A stretch of DNA of 64,000 bases, from assembly GCA_002917075.1 (NCBI GenBank), contig NTMA01000036.1, positions 310,001 to 374,000 on the forward strand, written 5' to 3'. A program made the translations under genes and the position numbers. The stretch comes from Hawksworthiomyces lignivorus. Taxonomy: Eukaryota > Ascomycota > Sordariomycetes > Ophiostomatales > Ophiostomataceae. Positions 40,878 to 53,200 of the stretch are shown piece by piece (positions within the stretch are counted from its first letter, which is position 1; every line of letters starts with the position of its first letter). Under the pieces are notes generated by a model. It was not told the DNA's origin, searched no databases, and was given only the letters and a program-made list of their open reading frames with translations.

Positions 40878-43800
40878 GAGTGAGAGAGAGACACGAGTAC
40901 GGAAACGTGCAGGAAAAGACTACTTCGCATATGGTAGGGCGGGAAGTAGCGACGCGCCTCGGAAAGGGGTCCAGAGAAGGAAAGAACTTTTATGGATGGC
41001 AGTGTGGAGGAGGGAATCTACCTATTAGTCTAGTATGCTCTCAAACCACCAGGGTCCTTCCTAGCAAGCGTGGGATCTTTTTCATGGGAGATTTGGGTAC
41101 GGGGAGACACCCGTTGTAATAGGGCGCATTAAGATTTCAGTGGTGAGATTGCAGGCGAGGCAGGACGCGGAAGCGAAGAGCACAAAGTACATAGCTCGTA
41201 CGTGCAGTGCTGGCAATGACCAGTTTCAGTAGGAGCGGACGACTACGAATACAAGGAATTGAAGGGGAGGAGTGACCGAGAAAGCAGGAACCACTGATGG
41301 AGAAGACAAATTAAGGGGATATAGGAGAAGTAACAAAGGGGAAAAAAAGAAAAGAGCTGCTGATGAGCTGTTACGGAGCGACGGTCCATTCAGTTGCAAG
41401 AATAAGCATAGCAAAATGGAGCCCTACGACTGTGATGGTCCAGAAAAGAGTAGTCCACGTTGAAGACTCCCATTGCGCTGTAACGGTTGGGTGCAACGGT
41501 TCGTCTCTTGGCCAGAAGCATGTAGCCCAAGATGCGCTGTACTGCATACACGCATGACGCCGTGGTCTTGATGCTTTGTCTTTGCTCATTGTGCTTCCTC
41601 GTACGCTCTCTGCTCTCGCTCTATCTCGTTTCTCGTCTCCATCACTGCGAAACCATGCTTAATTAATGGGGATCAGAAAAAGGAGGTCGTCCAGAAAATA
41701 GGGGAAAGTCTTGAGATTATGTTCTCTGATTGGTTCATTTTAATGTACGCTAGTCCTGCTCGGGTGCTGCGCGCTCAGGGTGGGTTGCCCCCCCCTTCCC
41801 TACCAGGACCTTGGTGTGAGGGAAGCGAATGCAGAGGAAAAGCCGCCGGCGGCACTCTAGTCTTTGAAACGTAAGTGGAGCTGCGTCACTATGGGGAAAC
41901 GCACCTGGCAATTCTACTTTGTACTCGTACGAAATCAACGGGGAGTTGGCGTGTTGGAGAAAGCTGTTAGTGGCTTTCTACAGGAATGTCAATTTCTCTT
42001 AAGGCACGTTTTTAGGTCTTGGCGAAAGGTATGGGAATATGGAGAGCGTGGAGTACCGCAGGAAGTTCTGGCAAAGCTGTCACCGTGACTGCCTTTCAGT
42101 ATGGAGGCAATTGATTTGTTTTTTCTTCTTTTTTTTTTCTTCTTTCAATCAACTTGCTGCTCTTCTTGAACCTCTCACTCTTCGTACGCTTGTCTTTTTC
42201 CTCTCCTGGCATGGTTCTGTCTTGCTTCCGATGTTCAACGGACTTGACGCAGCAATCCGGAGACCGACGGCTACACAGAGCTGCTTCTCGGTTTGGAGAA
42301 GAGCTAAAAAGCAGCCGACCCTGCAGGGCTAATCTCTGAGAAGCATCGTTTCGTTTCTCATCGGTCCCACTGGAGATACTTGTATGTTTGTCTCGGCAGT
42401 GAGGTCTGACCAGGCCCAGGCAGGAGACGCAAACGGGAGCGCGAGACTTCCCAAGTCGCGCAAGGATTTATGCTATGACCAGCTAGCAGAGGAACTTCGG
42501 CATAGGTACCTCGTGGACAGAACAGATTTACCGGCAACGGTTATGCTGTGTCGTGTCGTGTGTCGATGAGCTCTTTTCTTTCCGACTTCCTTTTTCATTA
42601 TATTTATTAGAATAAAAGAGCCATCCAGCTCGAGGCTTACCCCTTTCTCTTGCAGTGTAAAACGGTCTATCGACTGCCGGTGAATAGAAGAAAAAGAACG
42701 AAAAGCCCGTGTTGCTTTGAGCGCAGACAGCCAAACTGTGTCCTATGGGACCACTCTGGTTCCTGGTGCAAGAGATCCTAACGCAATAGAGGCTAGCCGC
42801 GTCGATGGTCCGATGCTGCGCTGCAGCAATGCACAGCTCACATTAGCGTCTACGGCTGACAGAAATTCTGGTGGAGACTTCCACATAGGCCTTTAATTAT
42901 CAAGTTCGCGCATCAATGTCCTGTATGCTTGCAGCTCAAGGTACGGCGCATGTAAATAGTCCACAGTTGAAACGGAGATATGTACGTGAACCCGGCATGC
43001 GAGAGCTGCGCGTTCGCGGGGACGGGAGAGACGGAGTAATAGGACCAGGTCTTGTTTAGTGGACATGAGCCGTGTTCCTATCACTTCTCTAATCTGGATC
43101 TCATCGAAGGTGCTCTGTGCTGTTTTAAGTGGACAAACCATCTAGAGAGAAAAGCGCGGTTGCGTCTCGCTACGCCAAACGCGTGAATATATTGTTAATC
43201 TTCGACATGTACATATTCAGGCACTTGAATTCATAATTTTTGGAATGAGCAATCTTAAAGTTTCTTCAAAATAGCCTTGCTATGCCGCTTCCTAACGGGT
43301 CTCTCGCAGGCCTTCTCGGCTTACAGTAGTTGCAAACCGCGCCAGAGGTCATGAATAATAAAAGAACAAAGAAAAGAAGGGATAGAAAGAAGGAAAAGAA
43401 ACACAGATGTACTGAAAGACGGCGTAGGAATAGATAAAAGGGGAACTAGATGCGGATCTCCTATCCCACCTCGTGTCGGCGAGAAAGACGGTTTGCACCC
43501 ACTGCTAAGCATAGGCGGTTTCGTACCGCATGAAATAAAGAGAGGGATACGAATGCGATGGAACAAAGAAAATGTAAATCTATCACTGGAACATGTAACC
43601 TGGAACCTGGAAATAGCCGAGATCCAGAAGGCATTGCAAAAGGGGAAAAAGAAAGGAAGAGCCAAGAGAGATGAAAAGCAGCAGTCGTTTATTCCGGGTT
43701 AGAAGCATCTTAAGCCGGATTACTTGACGTCTTCTCCTCTTTACGCGCATCTGTAAAGCGTTCCTGCAGAGACTGCCAAGGTGTGCTCGCCCCGGTCTCC

Positions 43801-45018
43801 TTTCATGCCACGGTTCCATTTTCCGACGATCACGGCGAACTGACCTTGGACTGAGAGCACAGAGATATGCGGCTGGTTCTTTGCGCTACGGGGCGCCCAG
43901 ACAGGCGGGTGATGTCAAATCTGGTTCGGTTCGAGCCAATAATGCAGAAGGTAGAAATCTCACTTTACGCATAGAAGCAACAGATTCCAGCCGCAAGTGA
44001 CCCTGTCATAGCAAAATATTGGATGTCGAGAAATTAGACCGAAAATGCAGTGCTAAGTTCGCAACGCGCGCGTCTCTTACACGCACGTCAAGCCACACGG
44101 TAAGCCACATGACACAGAGCAACGTTAACTACATATGCCATGTTAGTGATGCCGAATCCTTTGCCCGGAGCCATGATCAGTAAAAAGCTGACCGGCCACC
44201 TGCACGCCGAATACAGCCTAGGCTTGACAGTCTGCCGCTTGTGCGCCGTCGACGATACTTCTCTAGGGTCTCTCGTGGCCTAACGGAAACATTAAGAAGG
44301 ATATTTGGCCGAGCAAGAGTTCCGAGCTGACTTACAAGGAAAGGCCAGCTGTCGGTTTAGAATATACAGGTTCAACTGGCTATTAGACTGAAAAAGCTCT
44401 ACTTACAGCATGCGCTGGAAGGAAATTAAACTACAAATTTGAATGACTCCAACTAATCTCTATTTGAGTAATTCTCCTATTAGCGGTCTTTATGGTAAAG
44501 ACTCGCTGAAGGTCTACGTATAACGAATACAGAAAAGTGCAACCTCATTAATGTAGAAGAAATTGAAGTGAGACTTAATCTACATATACTAACCTTAATC
44601 TTTATACTGCAAGTACGCCAATAGGCAGCAATGCCATTAATAAGTAGTCGGTAATATATTTCGTTTATCATTTCCAACCCTGATGGATAGTTTGATACAC
44701 GTCAGACTGGCGTATACTCTTCTCTAATTCTTATTTTGCACAGCATTTCATTCTAAGTAGTCTACCATGTCACGTTATAAAGCTATAAGCAAAGTATTGT
44801 AGAGAAAAGAGGCATTGCATAAGCCCTAACAAGTAATAAGTCAACAGAGCTTGGTGATATCATGACAAAACACCATTTCCACCAAAAACTAAAATAAAAT
44901 AAAAAGTAGAGCCAAATATATAGTAGAATTTCATTAATTAAACAGACACATAGTTTTTGCGCCTCTTACATGGAGATATATTGGTTTTAACGTCCGGGCT
45001 AGGAAGACGTAGGCGGCA
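39133..45018. other. Large gene-poor region, 5.9 kb
   Basis: Upstream of the septin gene the sequence is mixed, with an A27 run at 40851-40877 and ACGGAGTA at 43031. From about 44380 to 45000 it is strongly AT-rich. A minus-strand frame at 42893-43141 (82 aa, ending ELQAYRTLMRELDN) looks somewhat protein-like but has no support from splice sites or context. Nothing else is recognisable. Decayed transposon sequence is possible in the AT-rich part, but I see no coding remains. Confidence 0.5.
40851..40877 (+). repeat. Homopolymer A27
   Basis: A run of 27 A followed by GAGTGAGAGAGAGAC. It could be a retroposition tail, but I see no target-site duplication or retroposed sequence next to it. Confidence 0.75.
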
Positions 45019-45072
45019 CCGTCCGACCGTCCGCTTTGCGACCGTCCGACTGTCCGCTATCCGACCGTCCGC
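45019..45072 (+). promoter_or_regulatory. 23-bp CCG-rich direct repeats upstream of the dehydrogenase gene
   Basis: Unit 1 (45019-45041) and unit 2 (45042-45064) share the order CCGTCCGA, C(C/T)GTCCGC and a 7-bp spacer T(T/A)T(G/C)CGA. A third, partial unit CCGTCCGC follows at 45065-45072. They lie 53 bp before the TATA box. Spaced CCG triplets are typical half-sites of Zn2Cys6 regulators, so an operator-like role is inferred. Confidence 0.6.
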
Positions 45073-45124
45073 ACAGCGCAGAGCCGGAGACCTATGGTGA
45101 TGTTTGAATATTGGAGAGAAAAAA

Positions 45125-45134
45125 TATATAAATA
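45125..45134 (+). promoter_or_regulatory. TATA box TATATAAATA of the dehydrogenase gene
   Basis: A strong TATA element 126-135 bp upstream of the ATG at 45260 and downstream of the 23-bp repeats. A CA-repeat leader (45204-45259) follows. Confidence 0.65.
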
Positions 45135-45203
45135 GTCCAAGGAGACAGCCTATTCCTGTGGAATTATATTATTGTAGCTACAATTGCGAGCACGCAGATC
45201 TTG

Positions 45204-45259
45204 TACGCACATACACACACATACACACACACGCACACACACACACACAAACACACACA
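45204..45259 (+). repeat. CA dinucleotide repeat in the leader of the dehydrogenase gene
   Basis: An imperfect (CA)n tract with scattered T and G, ending at the start codon. A CA-rich, unstructured leader is usual in fungi, but a microsatellite touching the ATG is unusual. Confidence 0.85.
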
Positions 45260-46389
45260 ATGGATTTCACCACCAAATACCACCTCGACACATACCCTAC
45301 TCTGTCGCCCAAGCGCGCCGAGCTGTCGCAGTCCGGCCGCACAGTGCTCATCACTGGCGGATCTGGAGGCATCGGCCTCGCGATAGGCCGCTCGTTTGTC
45401 AATGCCGGTGCTGCTCGTCTTATTTTGGTGGCGCGGCGCACTTCCGCGCTCAAGGAAGCCAAGGAAGAGCTCGAAAACCTGAGCAGCTCGAAGCTCGAGG
45501 TTCTGACATACTCCTGCGACATTGGCGATGCGCCAGGCATACAGCGCGTATGGGACGACATTCGCGCAAAAGACATCGGCGTCGATGTGCTGGTACTCAA
45601 CGCAACCATTGCGAACACGACGCCGCAGGGGCTGGCGGAAGATGACCTCGTCTCCAAAGTTTGGATGACATTTGAGATCAACATACGCTCGGCGCTGCAA
45701 CTCACTGATGCCTTCCTCAAGCAAGGACCAGCCAAGGGAAAGGTGAGGTTCCAAAATTCTCAAGTTTGATCTGTGTGCACAAATTTCGCATTCTGCGGAC
45801 TGACGTACAATCACTCATCTGAGAAGACGATTGTCAGTCTCAATAGCAGCGCCATACATATTACCCCCGTTAGGCCTGCACAGCTGGCTTATGCTTCGTC
45901 CAAAGCAGGCCTTGGCTCCCTCATGCAAGGTATTGCTGATTTAGTTGATCCAGAAGACACACAGATCGTCAGCTACCACCCCGGCTCCGTCCGTAGCGAA
46001 GCTGTGATAAAATCTGGCTGGGGGAATGCTAGAATTGCCTGGAATTCCGGTAAGTAAAATCCATTTAGAGCATTGTGGTCTTGATTTTTGTATATTTATA
46101 TATTTCCTTATTGGCAACCCATAGTCACTGGAAGTAACACGGGAAAGCCAAAACTAGTGCTGACAGTATCTCACGATTAGCCACACTTCCGGGAGACTTC
46201 GCCGTGTGGGTTACTAGTAAAGAGGCTCGCTTCCTTCATGGCCGCTATGTTTGGTGCAACTGGGATGTGGAGGAGCTGAAATCTATGGCAGAGTTTGAGA
46301 ATCTTGGATTTTGCAGAATCGGTCTCCAAGGACCGAAGCCGGTCTGCGTCAAGGAGCTTTATGTGCAAATGGCTGAACTTGCTATATAG
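45260..46389 (+). CDS. Short-chain dehydrogenase/reductase (SDR), 304 aa
   Basis: Exons 45260-45742, 45827-46049 and 46181-46389. The cofactor motif TGGSGGIG is at residues 32-39 and the SDR Asn motif is replaced by VLNAT. Catalytic Ser168/169 (SLNSSA), Tyr183 and Lys187 (YASSK) are present. The end AVWVTSKEARFLHGRYVW, then NWDVEEL, is common in fungal SDRs annotated as oxidoreductases with unknown substrates. Fungal enzymes of this form usually use NADP(H) and act in the cytosol on small carbonyls or alcohols. The Arg-Arg after the second strand (LVARRT) favours NADP. The intron 1 acceptor could be 3 nt earlier (adds Lys). The gene is followed on the same strand by a DUF1348 gene. Confidence 0.88.
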
Positions 46390-47042
46390 TGATACAGATA
46401 GAAATGAGGCTGCGCCAGTGGTCAAAATTCCTTCTGTCTAACTTCGGTAAAGGAGGAACAATGCGATTAACTGCTCAAGGTGGTCATCATGCTGACCTTA
46501 GAGGGCTGACCGATACTAGATTTTTTTTTCTTACTCTTTTTCACAGTCTTTTCGTTATTGTGGTAGTGAGATTATCAGTACAAGCTAGCAGAGTCAGTGA
46601 AAATTGAGGTTATCTAAAGAATCAAGTATTTGGAAACATGTCTTGTTTCTTCGCATTTTCAGCAAAGATTTTAGGTGCAAGGCTTACGGTGTCTGCTTCG
46701 TTCGACGAAAGTTGCCCAAAACGGATAAATTACTATGCTAATTGACAAAAGCCGGCCCCACAAAGCCACTGTCCGGGATTAGTCACCTGCGACAACATCG
46801 GCCGAACACCGAATGAAAGCCGTTTCAGCGGCCGGCCATAACGATACATCAAAGGGATGACAGTGAAGCAAACATGAGAAGAAGAGCGAAAAGGAATATA
46901 AATAGGAAACGAGAGAATTGATGAAAACCAGAAACTAGGCTGCAGAATAGAACAGTTTATTAGCAAATCGCATTGACAAAGCTACCACAAACAAGACACA
47001 ACTCCAAACGAAACCAAGACGACCTGAATCCCCAAGGCAACC
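46390..47042. other. Intergenic between the dehydrogenase and DUF1348 genes
   Basis: A 653-bp spacer holding the promoter of the DUF1348 gene. The frame at 46733-46966 (-) runs through its promoter and is not supported. Confidence 0.55.
46896..46904 (+). promoter_or_regulatory. TATA box ATATAAATA of the DUF1348 gene
   Basis: Lies 139-147 bp upstream of the ATG at 47043, much like the TATA box of the preceding dehydrogenase gene. Confidence 0.6.
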
Positions 47043-47634
47043 ATGGCTTCCTCAACTTCTTCCACCGCTGCCACAAGGCCGCCCGTGCCGCCATTTACTC
47101 AGGAGACGGCGCACAAAAAGGTCAAGGCCGCCCAAGATGCCTGGAACACAACGTGCGTTCTAGCCCCGCCCCCTCTTCTTGTCTTCCTGCACCAGCGCAG
47201 CCTCTAACGCTTTCTGATTCAGAAACCCTACTATCGTCGTCCCGGCATACACAGAAGACTGCATCTGGCGCAACCGCGACTCGTTCGTGCAGGGACACGC
47301 CGAGATGACCGCGCTTCTACAACGCAAGTGGGCCCGCGAGCGGAATTACCGCCTGCGCAAGGAGCTATTTGCCTTCACTGAGAACCGCATCGCCGTGCAG
47401 TTCTGGTACGAGTACCAGCTGGCCGATGGTGAGACGCCTTCCGCAAAGGTGTCGAATCCGAGCCCTGACCAGTGGTACCGCTGCTACGGGCTCGAAGACT
47501 GGACGTTCGCGGCCGACGGCCGCATGCGCAAGCGCATGATGAGCGGCAATGATATAGCCATTACTGATGCTGAGCGCTGGTTCCGCGAAGGTGTGGACGT
47601 CAACACTGTACCCATCAGTGAAAGGCACTGGTAG
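47043..47634 (+). CDS. DUF1348 / NTF2-like (SnoaL-type fold) protein, 173 aa
   Basis: Exons 47043-47152 and 47223-47634 with a GTGCGT...TTCAG intron and a CTAAC branch. The protein reads KVKAAQDAWNT, then YTEDCIWRNRDSFVQG, LLQRKWARERNYRLRKELF, FTENRIAVQFWYEY, WYRCYGLEDWTF and GRMRKRMMSGND. This is the DUF1348 pattern (WRNRxxFxxG, KWxRELxYRLxKEL, RxYGxExWxF). The fold is a small cone-shaped barrel found in both enzymes and binding proteins. The usual length is about 150-160, so this is complete. DUF1348 proteins are widespread in bacteria and fungi without an agreed substrate. Being next to an SDR gene on the same strand hints at a shared small-molecule pathway, which is inference. Confidence 0.9.
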
Positions 47635-48369
47635 AACAGAGAGTGGTCTAGAATGGAAGGTTGGGACACGAACAAGTGTGCTATCATAAACCATCGACTG
47701 CTAAATGGGCACATCTTTTATCTTAATGGCGTATATCGGTTCTAAAATAACAGAAAATAGAATGTCCTTTTATTCAACCCCTCGTGTCCTGTGCCAGTTA
47801 TGAAAGCCCCTAGTCCAATTACATCTATTTACAGACGTTTCCGTTATGTTCTTTTTTTTTTTGTTCTTTGCGAAATATCCTGTCCATCCTCGGAAATAGT
47901 GTGTTGAGAAAAAAAAAAGGCTATACATGTAGATAAGATAATGAGAAAAAGAAAATACCGCTGTAAGGGCTATACTCAACCAAGAAACGAGCCTGTCTAC
48001 ATGATTATGTCAGTCGTGAAGGAGAGACAATGAGACAGTCCAGGCCGAAGCCGGATGCCTCAGTTGGAAATTAAAATAGTGTAAGAGGAAGCAATTGAGA
48101 TGGACAAGGATAGGAATATGGAGACCACAGAAAGGTGAGGAAAGAGATGTCTGAAAGAAACAGCAGTCCCGTGATTTGTCCTTCGTCCGGTAACACACAA
48201 ACTCCATCCATGCAGAGATCCCACAGAAAAAGCAGGTCCACTCACACCCTGCCAACAGATACGATGTAGTGATACAAAAAGGAGCGCCAGGTGTGTAAAA
48301 TAGAAAATTAAGGGTGTGAAAGGCAGAGTGGGAAGGAAGAAGCGAGAAAATCGTATGTATCACAAAACT
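47635..48369. other. Intergenic between convergent DUF1348 and Gdt1 genes
   Basis: 3' flanks of both genes, with T- and A-runs near 47851 and 47910. The minus-strand frame at 48010-48363 is Phe/Leu/Ser-rich noise in the Gdt1 3' region. Confidence 0.5.
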
Positions 48370-50214
48370 CTATGCGTAAAAGGCCTCAACGAGATAGATG
48401 ATGCCGAACAGTAGAAATGAGACTGCGCCGCCGACAGTGACAACCTTCATGCTCACGCGACCAGCAATAGCACGGCCGCCAATAACTGCAACACTAGTGC
48501 AGCAGGCATGTCCACTCACTGCGCCTAAGGTCACCCACCAGTAGTCCTGGCCAGCAGCCATAGCGAGCGTAGCGATCTGACTGCGGTCTCCCCACTCGCC
48601 TAAGAATGTCATGACGAAGGTCTGCACCCAGGCAGGGCTCAGGAGCAGCGAGGCCAAGTTGGATAGGCCACTTGCAAATCCTTGAACTGTAGAAACAAGA
48701 CCCGCGTTGCCTGCGCCGGCCCAGCTCCCACGGGCACGAGGGGGTGATAAGGAAGAAGACGCGCTGCGGTTGGGCGTAGAGAAGCGGGACTGAGACCGGG
48801 GCAGACGACCTCCGGAGGCGCCCCCACCAATTCCCATCTCAAGAGTATCGGGAGAGAGCACACCACCGGCACGGCTATGACGGCGGCCATTTTCACGCGC
48901 CTGGTGTTCCTTTTCGGCAAGTTCAAGCTCGACTTCTTGCATCTCAGCAGCAACACCCTCATCGGCGCCCATAGCCATGCCCTCGCGCAACATCCGAGCT
49001 CCGAACACCAGGAAAAGACCAGCAGCTAGGAAATTTGTAAGACGTTTGGGAATGAGTACAGGCACAGCATGGCCTAAAACTGCGGACAACACAGTCATAG
49101 CAACCAGTGCGCTGAACGCAGCGGAAAATACGACAAGGCGATCATGCTTCATGGCCATGAGAGCTGCAACCAAGAAGGTCTTGTCGCCGACCTCGGAAAC
49201 GAGAATCATGGTAAGAGACAACACGAAAGAGTGTAGTGGTTGGATGAGTTTCGCTGAAGTATCGTCTCCGCTTGGGTTTGCCGACGTTTTCGACTTGTCG
49301 GAGGGCGATTTAGACACGTCAAGGTGGTCTTTCTTCGCGGAACCAGGGACAGGGATCGCTTTATCGTGAGTCTTGTCAGGAAGGTCAGATGGTTTCTAAT
49401 GCGCAGAAGTCAGTATTCATCTCGTGTCGCAGGGTTGGAGCACCATTCCAATAATTCAGTTTTTCTGCTGACTTACCCCGAATCCAGACACGTCGTTGCC
49501 GGTTGTATCCTTGGTTTTTTCATCTTTCGCATCCTTGCCACCTTCTTGGCCAAGGATCTTCTCCTCTTCGTGGTGAGGAAGAGCAGGGACCTCTTTGGGC
49601 GTCTCCGGAGTGTTCTCTACTCTCTCGCCCGTCTGGCCCTCTTTGGCTTTGCGCTGCTTGACCTTCTCGGAGACACCACCGCTGGTGCCCGTGGTGCCCT
49701 GCTTCGGAGCCACCCGATTTTTGTCGTCCATAACGCCATCGTTGCTCTCGGGAACCTTCTTACCATCAATATACACGGAAGTTTTCTGCGGTGGCTCGTC
49801 GCCGTCGCCAGATTTGCGCATGCTGTCAATTTCCACAAAAGGACCCTCATGTGGCCGGCCATCTTTCCCGTCGAAAGGGGCATCTTTTGTACGAGGTTCG
49901 TATTTGGCTTTGACGCTGCCGGCTTCGGCAACGGCCACGACAGTTGCCGCAGGATCAACAGCAGCAATAGCAGGAGCAGCACCGTCAGCTGCAGTGTCGG
50001 CAGCAGCACCGATAGCATTTGTGGCAACCTTAGCGTCGACCTGTGCAGCGGCAGCGGCCGCGGCCAGCGTAGGCATTACAAGCAAAGGGAGAACGGCAAG
50101 GGCGAAAGCACGTCGCCGACGAATCCGAGGGCATCGTGAATGTGCGGATGAGGACGATCGGGATGGTAAGGGTAGTGGGGGGTGCCCCGAGAACGAAGTC
50201 CGTTGAGATGGCAT
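48370..50214 (-). CDS. GDT1: Gdt1/TMEM165 family Golgi Mn2+/Ca2+ transporter, 587 aa
   Basis: Minus-strand exons 50214-49477 and 49395-48370, with a GTAAGT...GCATTAG intron in frame. It carries the two family signature motifs: SEVGDKTF (Glu about 314) and GEWGDRSQ (Glu about 513). These acidic residues bind the cation in UPF0016 proteins. Six membrane helices are visible, three after each motif start, separated by a charged Ser/Arg-rich loop. The N-terminus has a signal peptide or anchor (AFALAVLPLLVMPTLAA, about 37-53) followed by roughly 190 residues of disordered, Lys/Glu/Pro-rich lumenal sequence. That part is longer than in yeast. The expected role is Golgi manganese and calcium supply for glycosylation. 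The ATG at 50214 has context AATATGCC. Confidence 0.93.
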
Positions 50215-53200
50215 ATTGAAGTTTTTGGAGATGATTGTGAAGAGAAGTGACGTCGCAAAAAAAAAAAAAAAGGGAGCAACTAGTAGCTCGGAATGCCAAG
50301 CAACGAGAAAAGGCGTGGGCACCAAGTCGTATTTCTTCTTGGCTCGTACCGATGAGCTCGGTCCGTCGTACTTGTGAGTGAAAGATCAACCAGTACAATG
50401 CCTGGTCCCGTCGACTATCGTATCCTTTCTTTATCCTCTTTTATCAAATCGATCGAATGGAGGATACTATGGCAGGAGATAAGTAGCTCTCGGCGGGTGC
50501 TATAGGGAGATGTAAATAAGAAGGGAGCAAAAAAAGGGTCGCCAAAAATTTTAGATCAGGTGGAAATAAAGAATAGAACAAAAAACGATGGCCTCGAAAA
50601 ATGAAACGATCAGGTCGTGCGACAAAGGACAACCTTGAGAAAGGGACGAATTGAATGCAACGACAAAAGGGAATGGAGTCGTTCTAACGCATTTGTGTAG
50701 CTAGAACAAAGAATTTCGAGACAGCAAAACGCGGAGTGAGAAGAGAAGAGAGAGTGAGAAGACGAGGATGAGAGAAAAGAGACGATGGATTTGCGACGTA
50801 CGACTACGCAAGTCCGCCCTTGCTGGCACTTTCCTTGGTTGGATGCACAGGACGCGTTTTTCTCTTCCCCCCTTTGGAAAGCAAGCAAAAAAAAAAGGGA
50901 AACTGGGGGGCAGCTTTTTAGTGGAGGTGGATCTACAGTGGGTCACGTAAGTTACCCAGAAATAAACGGAGCAAGGAAAAAGTTTGGTAAAATAGCAGCT
51001 GCGGACGAACGAGCCTGGGTTTCTGCTAGTTTTACTCATCAAAATGGCAGGTCTCCTCGGCCTTTCTCGTGCGGAAGCCAGTCGCCGTTTCTCTGTTTGG
51101 CCAATAAGCATGTGAGCCACTCATCTGAACCCAAAAGGTCTCACAAAACGAAGCATAATACTTCTTTCGTGTACACTGCAGATTGCCAGGAATGAAAAGC
51201 ACATGAAGCGCGTCGCAAGAGGAATCTGGTACAGAGAGGAGAAGCATAGCCAGTGGGCAGAATTTCCAGCACAAGATATCGACCGCACAAACCAGATGCG
51301 CACGCAGCTGGCATGTAAGTACACGTCTATCATCGCGACAGTATAGTATATGCAGCAAATAATGACAGGACTATAAACGCAAACATAAGGCAATTAATTG
51401 TAGTCATGGATGGAAGTTACGATCAAGCGGAGTATGTAGACAAGCTCAGGCGAAGAAGCGCAGGAGGAGCTGGCTACATCTTCAAATACGTCGCTAGGTA
51501 CGGAGTACTTGAAGATCGTGGCTTTCTCATCCGCGGCACAGCTCCCCGTGCTGCTTTAGCCAACTTTGTCTGCAGGGCTTCCCCTACTTTTCCTTCTTCT
51601 ACGTGGCGTAATTGCTTGTGGGATGTTTTAGTGCTTTTCCTGCTTCCCCTTTCTAATTGCTTGCTAGGGGCTCAATTCGCTCTGCGTGATTGGCGTCGAC
51701 GACTGGATGACTTCGCCTCCCCCTTCCACGAGCAGTAGCGCAGAGCAAATTAAAACTCTTAAAGCCCGAATACAACAGAAGCCCCCCAAAAGTTTTTCGC
51801 ACGGAGTACGTCATACACTCTGTTTCTGCATAATACTCGCACAGCAGAATTCTCCCCTGGACCTCGTGTTCTCTGCACTCCCCCTTTCCTGCCCCTTTTC
51901 TTTCATCTTTTCCCCCATCCATTCACAGACCTGTTCTGCTCCTAGCAGGGCGTTCCTGAATATTATTGACTGTGACCCGTACGAGTCCTCTGTGCGTGGT
52001 GTGAGCTCATCGTGCGAATGGGTTGTGTCCTCTGAGCAGCTGCTTATCTCTCCCCCTTTCCCTTCCCAATGATCTGTTAATCAGTCTTGTATGTAGCTTC
52101 CGGCAGAGACGTCCTATCCGCCGCCCTGGGTGAGTCTTCCCTCTGGAAGAATGTCTTGGCATTGCTAGACGTAGTGCATAATTAAAATTAATATACAGGG
52201 AATAGGACGCCCGTGTCATAGTTCACCTCCGATGCAATCCTCCTGGCCTTGCCAAAGGGCTGGACTTTTGTAAAACCAGCTTGTACAGAACACTGTGTAC
52301 GTGCTTCAATTATACTGTCTTGCGAAGACAAGGTCATTCCAAACCTGGCCAGAGAGCTTGATTTCGGAGGTGAATTTATTTAGCCTCGTGGTACCAGCAC
52401 TCCGTAATTTGCGACGCGAGCTATGGTTTTCTATTTTTGTACATTTTAGCCCTTGTAAATATTTCCCTTGCTTTCGAGGCTCCATGGAATCTGTGTCATT
52501 CATGCAGAGCAATATCTATGAGAAACGCAAGAGATGGAGACGCTCCTCTGCACGCGTACAAAGTCGTGAAGGCAATGAATTGGCAGTGTGTTGTCCTTCC
52601 ACAGATAGGTGCCGTTTCCGGTGGATCTAGACTGCTCTGTTTCCGTCAGGGCGCATCAAAAGGCTCTCAATAAAACATCTGTACCACGTGATCGGCCCGC
52701 CTCTACAACGACGGCATGTTATTGAGGCATCTACGGAGCAGTTATTTGTGTTTCTGGAATTTAGCACGCTGCATCTTTCGGTGCCACGGGGCTATCTCTG
52801 ATGAATTTGGTTATGGAGTAGACAGCGGGAACCGTCTGACTAGCCGATCCAACGGGTATGCAATTTCCTTTTGGAGCGATAGGCAGTCCACATTGCAACG
52901 GCGGGCTGGCTCTTGTTCCTTGCAGGGAAGAGCAATAACTGCTAACTACAATGTACGAGTATCCCATTTCCTTTCTGCTTTCCTTTAATTCATCTCCCAT
53001 TCTAATTTTCTTCTATTTTTCTTTCGTCACTTGTTCTAATAATATCACATTAGTGCAGGGTAAGGGTAGAAGAATAGAGAAGCAGTTTTTTTTTTTTTTT
53101 TAATTGGTAAATTATATGTTGTTCAGATTGCCGTTTAAGTACAAAGGGTCTCCAATGGATGGCAATATTTCGTTCAGAAAACCAGTCTCAGATAAGACGA

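Noticed and set aside
43920..43950. GGTTCGAGCC as a possible tRNA T-arm
   Set aside because: No pairing stems, anticodon arm or acceptor stem around it.
45164..45814. 216-aa minus-strand frame
   Set aside because: Antisense of the SDR exon and the CA repeat (Cys-Val runs); the sense strand has catalytic motifs.
45000..47634. Secondary-metabolite gene cluster
   Set aside because: An SDR and a DUF1348 gene alone do not make a cluster; no polyketide synthase, peptide synthetase, terpene cyclase or P450 is present nearby.
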